A stretch of DNA of 50,760 nucleotides from a bacterium (GTDB lineage Bacteria; Margulisbacteria; Marinamargulisbacteria; UBA817; JABISL01): the NCBI GenBank assembly GCA_018700055.1, contig JABISL010000049.1, positions 1-50,760 of the forward strand, in the 5' to 3' direction. The notes below the pieces were generated by a model that was given only the letters and a program-made list of their open reading frames with translations, had not been told where the DNA came from and searched no databases. How positions within the stretch are numbered: position 1 is the stretch's first letter; each line of letters begins with the position of its first letter. Positions 17,578-26,857 of this stretch are shown one piece after another. Both the position numbers and the translations under genes were made by a program.

Positions 17578-17696
17578 CTGCCTTTAAATTTTTCAGAGAT
17601 CAAGGCAGCTTTTGACCTTTTACCCGCAGGGCTATTACTATAGCTCGAGGACGAAAAGGTCAGAAGTAACGCAGATATCTGGAAAATTTATGGCAG
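17578..17696 (+). ncRNA. Structured RNA or palindromic element, copy 2
   Basis: Outer helix: 17585-17596 with 17679-17690 (12 bp, one wobble), continued by CTGCC/GGCAG (17578-17582 with 17692-17696). Middle helix: 17613-17621 with 17654-17662 (9 bp, extendable). Apical helix: 17631-17635 with 17640-17644 around the same TACT loop as copy 1. Conserved strips are AGATCAAGGC, GCAGG, TCGAGGAC and TAACGCAG. Helix sequences differ from copy 1 but pairing is kept, which indicates selection on structure. It sits between convergent genes and ends 2 nt before the pyrG stop codon. Confidence 0.62.
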
Positions 17697-17698
17697 TA

Positions 17699-19354
17699 TT
17701 ATTTTGATGCGCTAAATAAGACCTGTTGGACACCCGCTTGTTCTTTAACTGCAGCTATGAACTGTCTAAACAACGGATGGCTTTTTGCCGGTCTCGATTT
17801 AAACTCAGGATGATACTGACATGCCACATACCACTTGCGATCAGAGAGCTCCATTACTTCAACAAGCGATTTGTCAGGAGATAATCCTGAGAACACAACA
17901 CCAGCAGACTCAAAATCTTCTCTGTAACTGTTATTAAACTCTAACCGATGTCGATGTCTCTCTTCCACTTGGCTTTCGCCATAGGCTTCATATAAACGAC
18001 TATTCGGCTCAATATCACAAGGGTAAGACCCAAGTCTCATCGTGCCACCTTTTTCTTTGATATTATCTTGCCCATCCATAAAGTGAATGACTGGATAAGC
18101 AGAATCTGGTGCAAACTCCGCACTATTAGCACCGGACATGTTGAGAACATTACGAGCAAACTCAATCGCTGCAATATGCATTCCCAAACATAAACCCAAA
18201 TATGGAATATCTTTTTCTCTAGCAAACTCAGCTGCTAAAATCTTACCTTCAATTCCACGTTCGCCAAATCCACCTGGAATAAGTATTCCAGATACACCTG
18301 ACAAATATTTTTCTGCGCCTTGTGTCTCAAGGTCTTGAGCATTCACCCAAACGACATCTAGATGACACAAATTATCTGCCGCCGCATGCTTGAGCGACTC
18401 AACAACACTAAGGTAACAGTCTGATAGTTCAACATATTTACCAACAATAGCGACCTTAACACTAGCCAATGTTGGGTCATGTAATATGCGAACAAACTCT
18501 TTCCAACGGGTTAGTTCTTTGGCTTTCTTTTCTAGGCCCAATCGACGACAAACCACATCATCAAGTTTCTCGTTTTCAAGAACCAAAGGCACATCATAAA
18601 TGCTCTCAACATCCATCGCAGACACAACAGAGTCACGATCAACATCACAGAACAAACTAATTTTTTCTTTAATTTCAGTAGAAATCGCCATTGGAGACCG
18701 ACAAATAATCACGTCTGGTTGAATACCAATAGAGCGTAATTCCTTAACACTATGCTGAGTCGGCTTTGTCTTAAACTCACCACTAGTCGTTAAGTACGGA
18801 ACCAACGTCAAATGAATATGCATCGCGTCTAATTTGTTTTTAAACTCAAACTGACGAATGGCTTCAAGAAACGGAAGACTCTCAATATCGCCAACTGTCC
18901 CACCAACTTCCGTGATAATCACATCATAGTGCTGCTTCTCTAATGGGGCACGAAAACGACCTTTAATTTCATTCGTTACGTGAGGAATAATCTGAACGGT
19001 ATTACCTAGGTAGTCACCACGACGTTCCTTGGCTAATACTTCAGAGAAAACCATTCCCGAAGTAACATTATTAACACGAGTGAGGTTCTCATCAATGAAT
19101 CGCTCATAATGGCCCAAATCCAAATCGGTCTCACACCCATCTTCTGTTACAAATACCTCACCATGTTGGTAAGGACTCATTGTCCCAGGATCAAGGTTAA
19201 GGTACGGATCAAACTTTTGCATACAAACGGAATACCCCTGGGATTTAAGAAGAACCCCAAGAGACGCTGCCGCAATCCCTTTTCCAAGAGAAGAGACTAC
19301 GCCACCTGTTACAAAAATAAACTTAGTTTGTTTGGAATTGGATTGAGCTGTCAT
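17699..19354 (-). CDS. pyrG: CTP synthase
   Basis: Converts UTP to CTP using ATP and glutamine (551 residues, normal length). The N-terminal synthetase domain has [17 protein letters not shown] and [20 protein letters not shown]. The C-terminal class I glutamine amidotransferase has PGGFGERG, the nucleophile Cys in GLCLGMH, and the His-Glu pair in [11 protein letters not shown]. It begins 6 nt after the sdhB stop codon, so it is probably co-transcribed with the succinate dehydrogenase genes. Confidence 0.97.
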   Translation of the reverse strand: MTAQSNSKQTKFIFVTGGVVSSLGKGIAAASLGVLLKSQGYSVCMQKFDPYLNLDPGTMSPYQHGEVFVTEDGCETDLDLGHYERFIDENLTRVNNVTSGMVFSEVLAKERRGDYLGNTVQIIPHVTNEIKGRFRAPLEKQHYDVIITEVGGTVGDIESLPFLEAIRQFEFKNKLDAMHIHLTLVPYLTTSGEFKTKPTQHSVKELRSIGIQPDVIICRSPMAISTEIKEKISLFCDVDRDSVVSAMDVESIYDVPLVLENEKLDDVVCRRLGLEKKAKELTRWKEFVRILHDPTLASVKVAIVGKYVELSDCYLSVVESLKHAAADNLCHLDVVWVNAQDLETQGAEKYLSGVSGILIPGGFGERGIEGKILAAEFAREKDIPYLGLCLGMHIAAIEFARNVLNMSGANSAEFAPDSAYPVIHFMDGQDNIKEKGGTMRLGSYPCDIEPNSRLYEAYGESQVEERHRHRLEFNNSYREDFESAGVVFSGLSPDKSLVEVMELSDRKWYVACQYHPEFKSRPAKSHPLFRQFIAAVKEQAGVQQVLFSASK

Positions 19355-19360
19355 ATCTAT

Positions 19361-20116
19361 CTAGTTACCGCAGCGGTTGATATCACGATTCATACGAGCA
19401 ATGTTATCTACAGATATTTCCTTAGGACATGCTGCCTCACACTGATAAGCGTTTGAACAGTTTCCAAATCCTTCAGAGTCCATCTGCCACACCATATTCT
19501 GAACACGTTGCTTGCGCTCTGGTTGGCCTTGAGGAAGTAATCCCATGTGACTTACCTTCGCACCTACAAACAATGACGCAGATGCGTTAGGACATGCTGC
19601 TACACAAGCACCGCATCCCACACAAGCCGCTGCATCCATAGCCAAGTCAGAAGCCTTCTTCTGAACAGGAGTCGCATGCGCATCAGGAGCGTTCCCAGTC
19701 TTAACTGAAATATACCCACCTTTTGCAATAATACGATCCATAGATCTACGATCCACTGCCAAATCCTTAATCACAGGGAATGCCTTAGCACGGAAAGGTT
19801 CAATCACAATAGTCTCGCCATTTTTGAATGATCTCATATGAACCTGACACAATGTCACAGCCTTATCTGGACCATGTGCATAGCCATTTACCATCGCACC
19901 ACAAGTACCACAAATACCTTCACGACAATCATGATCAAATGCGATCGGCGATTTACCTGCAAGAATTAGGTCTTCGTTCACTACGTCTAACATTTCAAGA
20001 AAAGACATATTCACGTTTACATCTTTGGCATCATACGTCTCAAAGTGACCTTTGGACTCTGCATTCTTTTGACGCCAAACTTTGAGCGTGACGTTAATTA
20101 TTTTATCTTTAGCCAT
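19361..20116 (-). CDS. sdhB: Succinate dehydrogenase/fumarate reductase iron-sulfur subunit
   Basis: Carries electrons from the flavoprotein to the membrane subunit (251 residues). The 2Fe-2S ferredoxin region is [16 protein letters not shown], with another Cys in VTLCQVHMR. The 4Fe-4S/3Fe-4S region is [13 protein letters not shown] plus [16 protein letters not shown]. The sequence resembles the type with a single cytochrome b subunit (Bacteroidetes/Bacillus style). Its ATG overlaps the sdhA stop by one base (TAATG), consistent with coupled translation. Confidence 0.95.
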   Translation of the reverse strand: MAKDKIINVTLKVWRQKNAESKGHFETYDAKDVNVNMSFLEMLDVVNEDLILAGKSPIAFDHDCREGICGTCGAMVNGYAHGPDKAVTLCQVHMRSFKNGETIVIEPFRAKAFPVIKDLAVDRRSMDRIIAKGGYISVKTGNAPDAHATPVQKKASDLAMDAAACVGCGACVAACPNASASLFVGAKVSHMGLLPQGQPERKQRVQNMVWQMDSEGFGNCSNAYQCEAACPKEISVDNIARMNRDINRCGN

Positions 20117-22035
20117 TATTTGTAGTTCCTTTCAGATGGGGGTACATCAACAAATTCCAATGCTTCTTTATGAAGAATCGGGGCAGAATCTACCCCTGTA
20201 AACTCCCAAGCACTTACATGAGAGAAGTTCTCATCATCACGTTTGGCTTCGCCTTCTTCGGTTTGATGTTCTTCACGGAAATGTCCGCCACAAGACTCTT
20301 CACGTTCTAGGGCATCTTTTACCATCACTTCGGCAAACTCCATAAAGTCAGCCACACGTCCGGCTTTTTCTAGAGACTGATTATAGTCTTCATTATCGCC
20401 AGCAACCTTCACATTTGACCAAAACTCTTTACGTAACTCAGGAATGCGTTTCAATGCAAACTCTAGCCCTTCTTTGTTACGAGCCATACCACATTTATCC
20501 CACATCAGATTTCCCAACTCACGATGAAAGTCATCAACTGTACGTGTTCCGTTCACAGCCAATAGTTTGTTGATTCGAGCTAATGCTTCGTCTTCTGTTT
20601 TCTTAAACTCAGGATGATCCGTACTAACGTCATCCAAAGCACCTGGTGTTCCAGCAAAGTAATGCCCAATCGTGTTCGGGATAACAAAGTATCCGTCAGA
20701 CAATCCCTGCATCAATGCACTTGCACCCAATCGATTGGATCCGTGATCAGAGAAGTTTGCTTCTCCCAACACATGCAATCCAGGAAGATTACTCATCAAG
20801 TTATAATCCACCCATAGGCCACCCATGGTGTAATGAACCGCTGGATAAATAACCATTGGTTCTTTATAGGGATCAGAATCTGTAATCTGGAAGTACATAT
20901 CGAACAAGTTACCGTAACGAGCCTTAATAGCATCCTTACCCAAACGTTCAATAGCTTCTTTAAAATCAAGGTAAACCGCTAAGCCAGTCTCAGTAACACC
21001 TTTACCCTCATCCGATTGCTCTTTGGCATTACGAGACGCCATATCACGAGGTACCAAGTTCCCAAAACTAGGATACTTACGCTCTAGATAATAATCACGG
21101 TCTTCCTCTGGAATCGCACTCGGACGACGTTTGTCACCTTTTTTCTTAGGCACCCATACACGACCATCGTTACGTAAACTCTCACTCATAAGTGTTAGCT
21201 TCGACTGAAAATCCCCTTTAACAGGAATACATGTTGGATGAATCTGAGTGTAACAAGGGTTAGCAAAGTACGCTCCCTTCTTATGAGCACGCCATGCCGC
21301 CGTAACGTTACAAGCCTTAGCGTTAGTTGATAGATAAAAAACGTTACCGTATCCACCTGTTGCTAATACAACCGCGTGTGCAGAATGAGATTCAATTTTA
21401 CCTGTTCGTAGGTTACGAACAACAATGCCACGTGCCTTGCCATCAATAACAACAATGTCCAACATTTCACGGTGTGTAAATAATGTAACGCCGCCTTTAT
21501 CTACTTCTTTCATCAACGCACCATAAGCACCGATTAAAAGCTGCTGTCCTGTTTGTCCTCTAGCGTAGAATGTTCGAGAAACTTGAGCCCCACCGAATGA
21601 ACGGTTCGCCAAATACCCACCATATTCACGTGCAAAAGGAACCCCTTGAGCCACACATTGATCAATAATTTTTACTGAGTTTTCCGCCAAACGATGGACG
21701 TTAGACTCTCTTGCTCTGAAATCGCCACCTTTTACAGTGTCATAAAACAAACGGTGCACACTATCACCATCATTTGGATAGTTCTTAGCGGCATTAATCC
21801 CACCTTGAGCTGCAATACTATGCGCACGACGAGGGCTTTCATGAATACAAAAAGATTTAACGTTATAGCCCAACTCCGCCAAGCTAGCAGCTGCAGATGC
21901 CCCAGCCAATCCGGTTCCGACTACAATCACATCTACTTTACGTTTGTTGGCGGGATTCACCAATTTCATATCAAATTTATGAGATTCCCATTTTTCATTA
22001 ACTGGTCCAGAAGGTTCTTTGGAATGTAAAGACAT
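20116..22035 (-). CDS. sdhA: Succinate dehydrogenase/fumarate reductase flavoprotein subunit
   Basis: FAD-binding catalytic subunit (639 residues), interconverting succinate and fumarate. Visible are the dinucleotide fold [21 protein letters not shown], the flavinylation segment [20 protein letters not shown], the active-site region [10 protein letters not shown], and [12 protein letters not shown] followed by [18 protein letters not shown]. The C-terminal helical domain is complete. It is followed directly by sdhB and preceded by sdhC (12 nt gap). Confidence 0.97.
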   Translation of the reverse strand: MSLHSKEPSGPVNEKWESHKFDMKLVNPANKRKVDVIVVGTGLAGASAAASLAELGYNVKSFCIHESPRRAHSIAAQGGINAAKNYPNDGDSVHRLFYDTVKGGDFRARESNVHRLAENSVKIIDQCVAQGVPFAREYGGYLANRSFGGAQVSRTFYARGQTGQQLLIGAYGALMKEVDKGGVTLFTHREMLDIVVIDGKARGIVVRNLRTGKIESHSAHAVVLATGGYGNVFYLSTNAKACNVTAAWRAHKKGAYFANPCYTQIHPTCIPVKGDFQSKLTLMSESLRNDGRVWVPKKKGDKRRPSAIPEEDRDYYLERKYPSFGNLVPRDMASRNAKEQSDEGKGVTETGLAVYLDFKEAIERLGKDAIKARYGNLFDMYFQITDSDPYKEPMVIYPAVHYTMGGLWVDYNLMSNLPGLHVLGEANFSDHGSNRLGASALMQGLSDGYFVIPNTIGHYFAGTPGALDDVSTDHPEFKKTEDEALARINKLLAVNGTRTVDDFHRELGNLMWDKCGMARNKEGLEFALKRIPELRKEFWSNVKVAGDNEDYNQSLEKAGRVADFMEFAEVMVKDALEREESCGGHFREEHQTEEGEAKRDDENFSHVSAWEFTGVDSAPILHKEALEFVDVPPSERNYK

Positions 22036-22047
22036 CTACACTAACTC

Positions 22048-22695
22048 CTATCGAAAGGTTGCTACGACATATAACGGAATAGAACTGTAAGCCAAGGCCA
22101 CGCCCAAGCCAAACACAAGGCTGGCAAGCATTAGCTTCGGACGACTTTTTTCACTACTTAATCCAAATGTTTGAACAACACTTTGGAACGCATGACTTAA
22201 ATGAAACCCAATAGAGAACATCGCGATGATATACGCGGCAGCATGAAGTGGATTACGTAATGTAGTAATCACCAATCCATACAATCCATAATCAACACCA
22301 TTAATAATCGTTGTCTTATCCGCAAAGGTAAAATCCAACAAATGAATAATGATATACGCCAAGATAACAAATCCCGTATAAGGCATTAGCTTAACAGCAA
22401 GAGACCGCTCATTACGATGATCTTGAACCACTGCATAACGGTCTTTTCTTGCTTGACGGTTCTCTTTAACAATCAAAACAGTAAAGATGATATGTAATAG
22501 AACCGCGCCGATTAAGCCTAAACGTAACACCCATAAGATAGGGCCAAGGCTATGAAGAAAGTCAGCATACGCGTTATACGCTTCAGGGCCTTTGAATAGT
22601 AATAAGTTACCGGATAGATGGGCTAATAAAAACCCAACCATCGCTAAGCCACTAACGGCTACAATTTGTTTTTTACGAATTGAAGACAATTTCAC
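22048..22695 (-). CDS. sdhC: Succinate dehydrogenase cytochrome b subunit
   Basis: Membrane anchor and haem b subunit (215 residues) linking SdhAB to the quinone pool. About five hydrophobic helices are visible, with candidate haem-ligand histidines in LLAHLSGNLLLF, VLLHIIFTVLIV, IIIHLLDF and GFHLSHAFQS. This matches the single-subunit (SdhC-only) class. The start is GTG (complement of 22693-22695), supported by AGGAG upstream. No separate sdhD exists, as expected for this class. Confidence 0.92.
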   Translation of the reverse strand: MKLSSIRKKQIVAVSGLAMVGFLLAHLSGNLLLFKGPEAYNAYADFLHSLGPILWVLRLGLIGAVLLHIIFTVLIVKENRQARKDRYAVVQDHRNERSLAVKLMPYTGFVILAYIIIHLLDFTFADKTTIINGVDYGLYGLVITTLRNPLHAAAYIIAMFSIGFHLSHAFQSVVQTFGLSSEKSRPKLMLASLVFGLGVALAYSSIPLYVVATFR

Positions 22696-22705
22696 AGGGA
22701 TGCTC

Positions 22706-23641
22706 CTAAACTAGGGTTAATACTTTTTCACTAAGCTCACGAACTTGGTCCGCAGAAGAATGTAACGCTTTTTTACTAGCGTCGCTCAAATCAATCTCAA
22801 TTACACGGCTTATGCCATCTTTACCCAATGCAGCAGGAACACCACAGTACACATCTGATAAGCCATACTCACCTTGAAGGTAAGCACATACAGGAAGAAT
22901 ACGGTCTGAATCCAATAGAATCGCTTCTACCATCGCAACAGCAGAGGCTGACGGGGCATAATACGCACTGCCAGTCTTAAGGTGCTTAACGATTTCTGCG
23001 CCACCATGTTGCGTACGAGTATTGATTTCTTCGATTTTATCAGCTGGTAATAGTTGATTAATAGACACACCATTTACAGTTGAATACTCAGGAACTGGAA
23101 CCATTGTATCGCCGTGTCCACCCAATACCATTGCGCGAACGTCTTTGATAGAACAGTTCAATGCTTCTGATATAAACATCGCATAACGTGACGAATCCAA
23201 AACACCAGCCATTCCGACTACGCGTTTGTGATCCAATCCAGATTCTTTCCATGATAAAAAAGTCATAACATCTAATGGGTTAGAAACAACAACGATGATT
23301 GCATTTGGAGAATTAGCAACGACTTGCTTAGTAACACTACCAACAATCTTAGCGTTGGTTGAAAGTAAGTCATCACGACTCATTCCAGGCTTACGAGCAA
23401 TCCCGGCAGTAATAACAACGACATCAGATCCAGCTGTGTCTGCATAATCATTCGTTCCGATAATCTCAGTATCGAATCCTTCTGTTGAAGCTGACTGCAT
23501 CATATCTAAGGCTTTTCCTTGAGGAAGACCTTCTACAATATCAATCAATACGACGTCTGCTAATTGTTTTTCTACTATACGTTGTGCTGCTGTTGCGCCT
23601 ACATTTCCTGCGCCTACAACGGTTACCTTGTTTTTCGCCAT
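22706..23641 (-). CDS. mdh: Malate dehydrogenase, LDH-like type
   Basis: NAD-dependent oxidation of malate to oxaloacetate (311 residues). The Rossmann motif is VVGAGNVGATAAQRI with Asp in VLIDIVEG giving NAD preference. Substrate Arg residues are in GIARKPGMSRDDLL, and the catalytic His in VLGGHGDTMVP; SNPLDVMT is also typical. Shine-Dalgarno AAGGAG lies before the ATG. It is the first gene of the mdh-sdhC-sdhA-sdhB-pyrG run, placing two consecutive TCA-cycle enzymes under one promoter. Confidence 0.95.
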   Translation of the reverse strand: MAKNKVTVVGAGNVGATAAQRIVEKQLADVVLIDIVEGLPQGKALDMMQSASTEGFDTEIIGTNDYADTAGSDVVVITAGIARKPGMSRDDLLSTNAKIVGSVTKQVVANSPNAIIVVVSNPLDVMTFLSWKESGLDHKRVVGMAGVLDSSRYAMFISEALNCSIKDVRAMVLGGHGDTMVPVPEYSTVNGVSINQLLPADKIEEINTRTQHGGAEIVKHLKTGSAYYAPSASAVAMVEAILLDSDRILPVCAYLQGEYGLSDVYCGVPAALGKDGISRVIEIDLSDASKKALHSSADQVRELSEKVLTLV

Positions 23642-23712
23642 GGTTAATTTGCTCCTTTAAGCTTAAATGTTGAGCCCCCATAGTACCATGTCAGTCAATA
23701 CTAAAAAACCTT

Positions 23713-24027
23713 CTAAACGGCGTTATATCCAGCGGCGTCCCAGGCGGTGATTCCACCAATGACATTTTTAACAGATTTGAAGCCCTGATCCAATAGATAA
23801 TGGGTTGCTTGAGCACTACGCCCACCCAACTTACAATGAATCACATACGCTTTGGATTTATCGAGTGTCACCGCTAACTCCGCAAACCGACTTAATGGAA
23901 GTAATGTGGCCTGTTTAATATTAGTTACTGCGTATTCATCTTCTTCACGCACATCAATCAAACTAATATCTGCCTTCTCATCTAATAAAGTCTTAAGTTG
24001 CTCAACTGTAATTTCTTCGATTGTCAT
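23713..24027 (-). CDS. Single-domain rhodanese sulfurtransferase
   Basis: Small sulfurtransferase (104 residues). The active-site loop VIHCKLGGRSAQATHYLL contains the persulfide Cys, and the domain ends with NVIGGITAWDAAGY. It is clearly related to the rhodanese domain fused to the neighbouring MoeB-like protein (VIHCKSGVRSAKAA). Shine-Dalgarno AAAGGAT precedes the ATG. As the last gene of the cysteine cluster it probably supplies or relays sulfur to the carrier protein. Confidence 0.88.
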   Translation of the reverse strand: MTIEEITVEQLKTLLDEKADISLIDVREEDEYAVTNIKQATLLPLSRFAELAVTLDKSKAYVIHCKLGGRSAQATHYLLDQGFKSVKNVIGGITAWDAAGYNAV

Positions 24028-24042
24028 ATCTATTGATCCTTT

Positions 24043-25194
24043 CTAGTAAGTCGGCAAACTAGTGTCGACTTCTTCTGCCCACGCTAATATGCCACCTTTT
24101 AAATTAGTAATATGCTCAAACCCGGCTTCTACTAACTGTCTTGCCGCCTTGGCACTTCGCACACCAGACTTACAATGAATCACATAGTGCTTCGTTTTAT
24201 CTAAGTCATTAATGGCTACCCCTATAGTATTAAGGGGAACCAACTGAGACCCTTCAATCGCTACAAGGTCATTCTCATGAACCTCTCTCACATCTAGTAA
24301 TGTAAAATCCTCATGGGCATCTCTTTTTTGTTTAAGCTCTTGCACAGTGATTTCATCAATCGGCGTCCATTCCTTAGCCGCTTCTTGTTGCTGAGGAATC
24401 CCACAAAACTGTTGATAGTCGATTAGCTTCGTAACCGTTGGGTTCGGACCACATATAGAACAGTTTGGATCTTTTCGTAATTTCAATTCTCTAAACTTCA
24501 TCTTGAGTGCGTCATACATAATCAAACGCCCGGCCGCAGTCTCGCCAATTCCTAATAGAACCTTAAGTACTTCAGTCGCCTGCATTGACCCAACAACACC
24601 AGGCAATACACCCAATACCCCACCCTCTGCACAAGAAGGCACCAAACCAGGTGGTGGCGGTTCTTTATAGAGACATCGATAACAAGGGCCATCATCATGA
24701 TTAAACACAGAGAGCTGCCCTTCGAATCGAAAAATAGATCCGTAGACATTGGGCTTACCTGTTAATACACAAGCATCATTAACCAAGTAGCGCGTCGGAA
24801 AGTTATCCGTCCCGTCCGCAATCACATCATATTGTTCAAATAACTCAATCGCATTAGCAGAAGTAAGCATCTCTTCATATAGATCTAATTTAACGTGCGG
24901 ATTTATATCCTTAAGACGAGCTGCAGCACTCTCTAACTTAGACTTCCCTATAGTAGATGTCCCGTGAATGATCTGACGTTGCAAGTTAGACTCATCCACG
25001 ATATCAAAATCAACGAGCCCAATCCGACCAACTCCAGCAGCAGCCAAGTACATCGCCATTGGCGCACCCAGACCACCGGTACCAATTAATAGAACAGAGC
25101 TCTCTTTTAGTTGCTCTTGGCCTTTGGGACCAACTTCAGGCAAGATAATATGCCGCGCGTAACGATTAATTTCGTCTTGAGAAAGAGTGGTCAT
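24043..25194 (-). CDS. MoeB/ThiF-like E1 adenylyltransferase fused to rhodanese
   Basis: Activates the C-terminus of the sulfur-carrier protein by adenylation and then thiocarboxylates it (383 residues). The E1 domain (about 1-250) has LIGTGGLGAPMAMYLAAAG, DFDIVDESNLQRQ, and zinc cysteines in CYRCLY and CSICG. A rhodanese domain (about 285-375) carries the persulfide Cys in VIHCKSGVRSAKAA. This MoeBR/MoeZ layout is common in CysO-dependent cysteine synthesis. It begins 3 nt after the stop codon of the carrier gene. Confidence 0.93.
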   Translation of the reverse strand: MTTLSQDEINRYARHIILPEVGPKGQEQLKESSVLLIGTGGLGAPMAMYLAAAGVGRIGLVDFDIVDESNLQRQIIHGTSTIGKSKLESAAARLKDINPHVKLDLYEEMLTSANAIELFEQYDVIADGTDNFPTRYLVNDACVLTGKPNVYGSIFRFEGQLSVFNHDDGPCYRCLYKEPPPPGLVPSCAEGGVLGVLPGVVGSMQATEVLKVLLGIGETAAGRLIMYDALKMKFRELKLRKDPNCSICGPNPTVTKLIDYQQFCGIPQQQEAAKEWTPIDEITVQELKQKRDAHEDFTLLDVREVHENDLVAIEGSQLVPLNTIGVAINDLDKTKHYVIHCKSGVRSAKAARQLVEAGFEHITNLKGGILAWAEEVDTSLPTY

Positions 25195-25197
25195 TGA

Positions 25198-25476
25198 TTA
25201 GATACCGCCAGCAATACTAGGCACAATCGAGACATCTTGATTGGCGTTAACAATGGTCTTTTCACCATCTTGATATCGGATATCTTCATCATTCACGTAC
25301 ACGTTAATGAATCCTCTAAGCGAGCCTTCACCATCATACAAGTGGTTCTGTAAGCTAGGGTATTGAGAGATTAATGAAGCCAACACATCGCTAATTGGGC
25401 CTTCTTTATCAATAGACACTTCGTCTTGGTTGTCCACATAGGGACGTAATGGGGTCGGTATAAGTACTTTAGGCAT
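25198..25476 (-). CDS. CysO/MoaD-like sulfur-carrier protein
   Basis: Ubiquitin-fold sulfur carrier (92 residues from the ATG at 25476; a start 17 codons upstream would lie inside the JAMM gene and adds an atypical tail). The N-terminus KVLIPTPLRPYVD matches MoaD/CysO proteins. The C-terminus is SIAGGI, one residue beyond the di-glycine that must be exposed for thiocarboxylation. The start overlaps the JAMM peptidase stop by 8 nt. With cysM, the peptidase and MoeB nearby, it most likely delivers sulfide for cysteine synthesis. Confidence 0.85.
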   Translation of the reverse strand: MPKVLIPTPLRPYVDNQDEVSIDKEGPISDVLASLISQYPSLQNHLYDGEGSLRGFINVYVNDEDIRYQDGEKTIVNANQDVSIVPSIAGGI

Positions 25477-25927
25477 AGATTTCGAGTCCTTCTGGTTTAA
25501 ATTGTCCAGCATCAAGGTCCAATACATACGAGTGAATCTCGGCAGGCACTTTTGTAATAATCGACTGTATTATATAGGAAAAGTTAGGCCACGCAAATTT
25601 AAGATCGGTGGCACTGGGAATGGCAGGGTGATCTGGGTGACTATGATAGAAGCCTAACAACGTCAGGTTCTTGGCCTTCGCCGCCTTCTCAACGGCTTGA
25701 TAATCCTCGGGCCGAATCGCAAATCGCCGCCGCTTATCAAATCCATCATCGTCAGACACGGTCCAATGATTATCGATAGGAATGAGTTCGATAATTTGCT
25801 TAGTTAAATCGCCCGTTTCCGAATTGAGCGTCTGCTCACCGAGCATCGCGCCACAACATTCGTGAGGAAACTCTCGCACCCCATGCGCCTGTAGTTCAGA
25901 TAAAAGGGTTTGAGATATTGTAATCAT
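25469..25927 (-). CDS. JAMM/MPN+ metallopeptidase (Mec+-like)
   Basis: Zinc peptidase of about 152 residues. The zinc site HSHPDHPAIPSATD matches the HxHPx7SxxD signature exactly, with the catalytic Glu in FPHECCGAMLG. In CysO-type pathways such a peptidase (Mec) releases cysteine from the carrier-cysteine adduct; related JAMM proteins also trim residues after the carrier's di-glycine. I prefer the ATG at 25927 (MITISQTLL); one six codons upstream is possible. The gene overlaps both cysM (32 nt from this start) and the carrier gene. Confidence 0.88.
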   Translation of the reverse strand: MITISQTLLSELQAHGVREFPHECCGAMLGEQTLNSETGDLTKQIIELIPIDNHWTVSDDDGFDKRRRFAIRPEDYQAVEKAAKAKNLTLLGFYHSHPDHPAIPSATDLKFAWPNFSYIIQSIITKVPAEIHSYVLDLDAGQFKPEGLEIYA

Positions 25928-26804
25928 CGTTAGTCCAGAATGCATCTTGCAAGTATTTCATACCGTTATCCGCAAATGTAGTCACAATCGTACCCGACCC
26001 AATCTGATCCGCTAAATCAAAAGCCACTGACAAATTAGCAGCGGCACTGGGACTCAGCATCAGTCCCAAATACTTGGACGCCGCCTTGGCTAATCGAAAG
26101 GCTTGTTCGGTATCCGCAGTCATTGTGGAATCCGCAATCGTATTATCATATATTCCAGGAACAATCGCCGTTTCCATATGCTTCCACCCTTCTAGGCCAT
26201 GCATAGGGGTATTCGGCTGAACAGATATACAAGTCACACCCTTAGGCTGCAAATACCGAGACGTTCCGACAAAGGTACCTGTAGTCCCCAACCCTGCAAT
26301 GAAGTGAGTAATCTTCTCATCCGTCTGACGCCAGATCTCAGGTCCCGTTGTCTTTACATGGACCCCCCAGTTGTTAGGATTGTTATATTGATCTGGATAG
26401 AAGTATTTATCTGGGTTTTCATTAACCAACTGCTCAACGAACCGTTGAGACCCATCTGTAGCCTCCATCGCACTGGTCAGGTGTATCTTGGCCCCGTAGT
26501 TACGCAATATTAACTGCCGCTCCTTAGATGCATTTTCTGGCAAAGCCAACTCAATTGGAATCCCTAAAGACGCCCCCAGCATGGCATACGCAATCCCAGT
26601 ATTTCCACTCGTTGCATCGATCAGCGTCTTACCTTCTAGCTGCCCTTTTTCAAGTGCATCCTGAATCATATTAGCCGCTGCACGATCCTTAACCGAACCA
26701 CTGGGGTTGCACCACTCTAACTTGGCAAACACACGCACCTTATCCGACTTGGGATAAGGAATTTCTCTTAGAGGAGTATTCCCAATACGATCTAATAATG
26801 ACAT
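25896..26804 (-). CDS. cysM: Cysteine synthase, CysM family (carrier-dependent)
   Basis: PLP enzyme (302 residues) forming the cysteine backbone. Visible are GNTPL, the PLP lysine in NPSGSVKDRAA, the substrate loop SGNTGIAYAM and the phosphate loop GLGTTGTFVGTSRYL. Genomic linkage to the JAMM peptidase, sulfur carrier and MoeB suggests it uses protein-bound thiocarboxylate and O-phosphoserine, as in the mycobacterial CysM/CysO route, rather than free sulfide. The C-terminal tail runs into the next gene. TATACT ends 6 nt before the ATG, so the operon message is probably leaderless. Confidence 0.92.
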   Translation of the reverse strand: MSLLDRIGNTPLREIPYPKSDKVRVFAKLEWCNPSGSVKDRAAANMIQDALEKGQLEGKTLIDATSGNTGIAYAMLGASLGIPIELALPENASKERQLILRNYGAKIHLTSAMEATDGSQRFVEQLVNENPDKYFYPDQYNNPNNWGVHVKTTGPEIWRQTDEKITHFIAGLGTTGTFVGTSRYLQPKGVTCISVQPNTPMHGLEGWKHMETAIVPGIYDNTIADSTMTADTEQAFRLAKAASKYLGLMLSPSAAANLSVAFDLADQIGSGTIVTTFADNGMKYLQDAFWTNDDYNISNPFI

Positions 26805-26810
26805 CGGCCT

Positions 26811-26839
26811 AGTATACGAGAGGCTGTTTTATGTGTCAT
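26811..26839 (-). promoter_or_regulatory. Promoter of the cysteine operon (leaderless)
   Basis: Minus strand -35 ATGACA (26839-26834), 17 nt spacer, -10 TATACT (26816-26811), then exactly 6 nt to the cysM ATG at 26804. It is the best-formed promoter in the window. Confidence 0.6.
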
Positions 26840-26857
26840 CACTAATACGACAAATAG

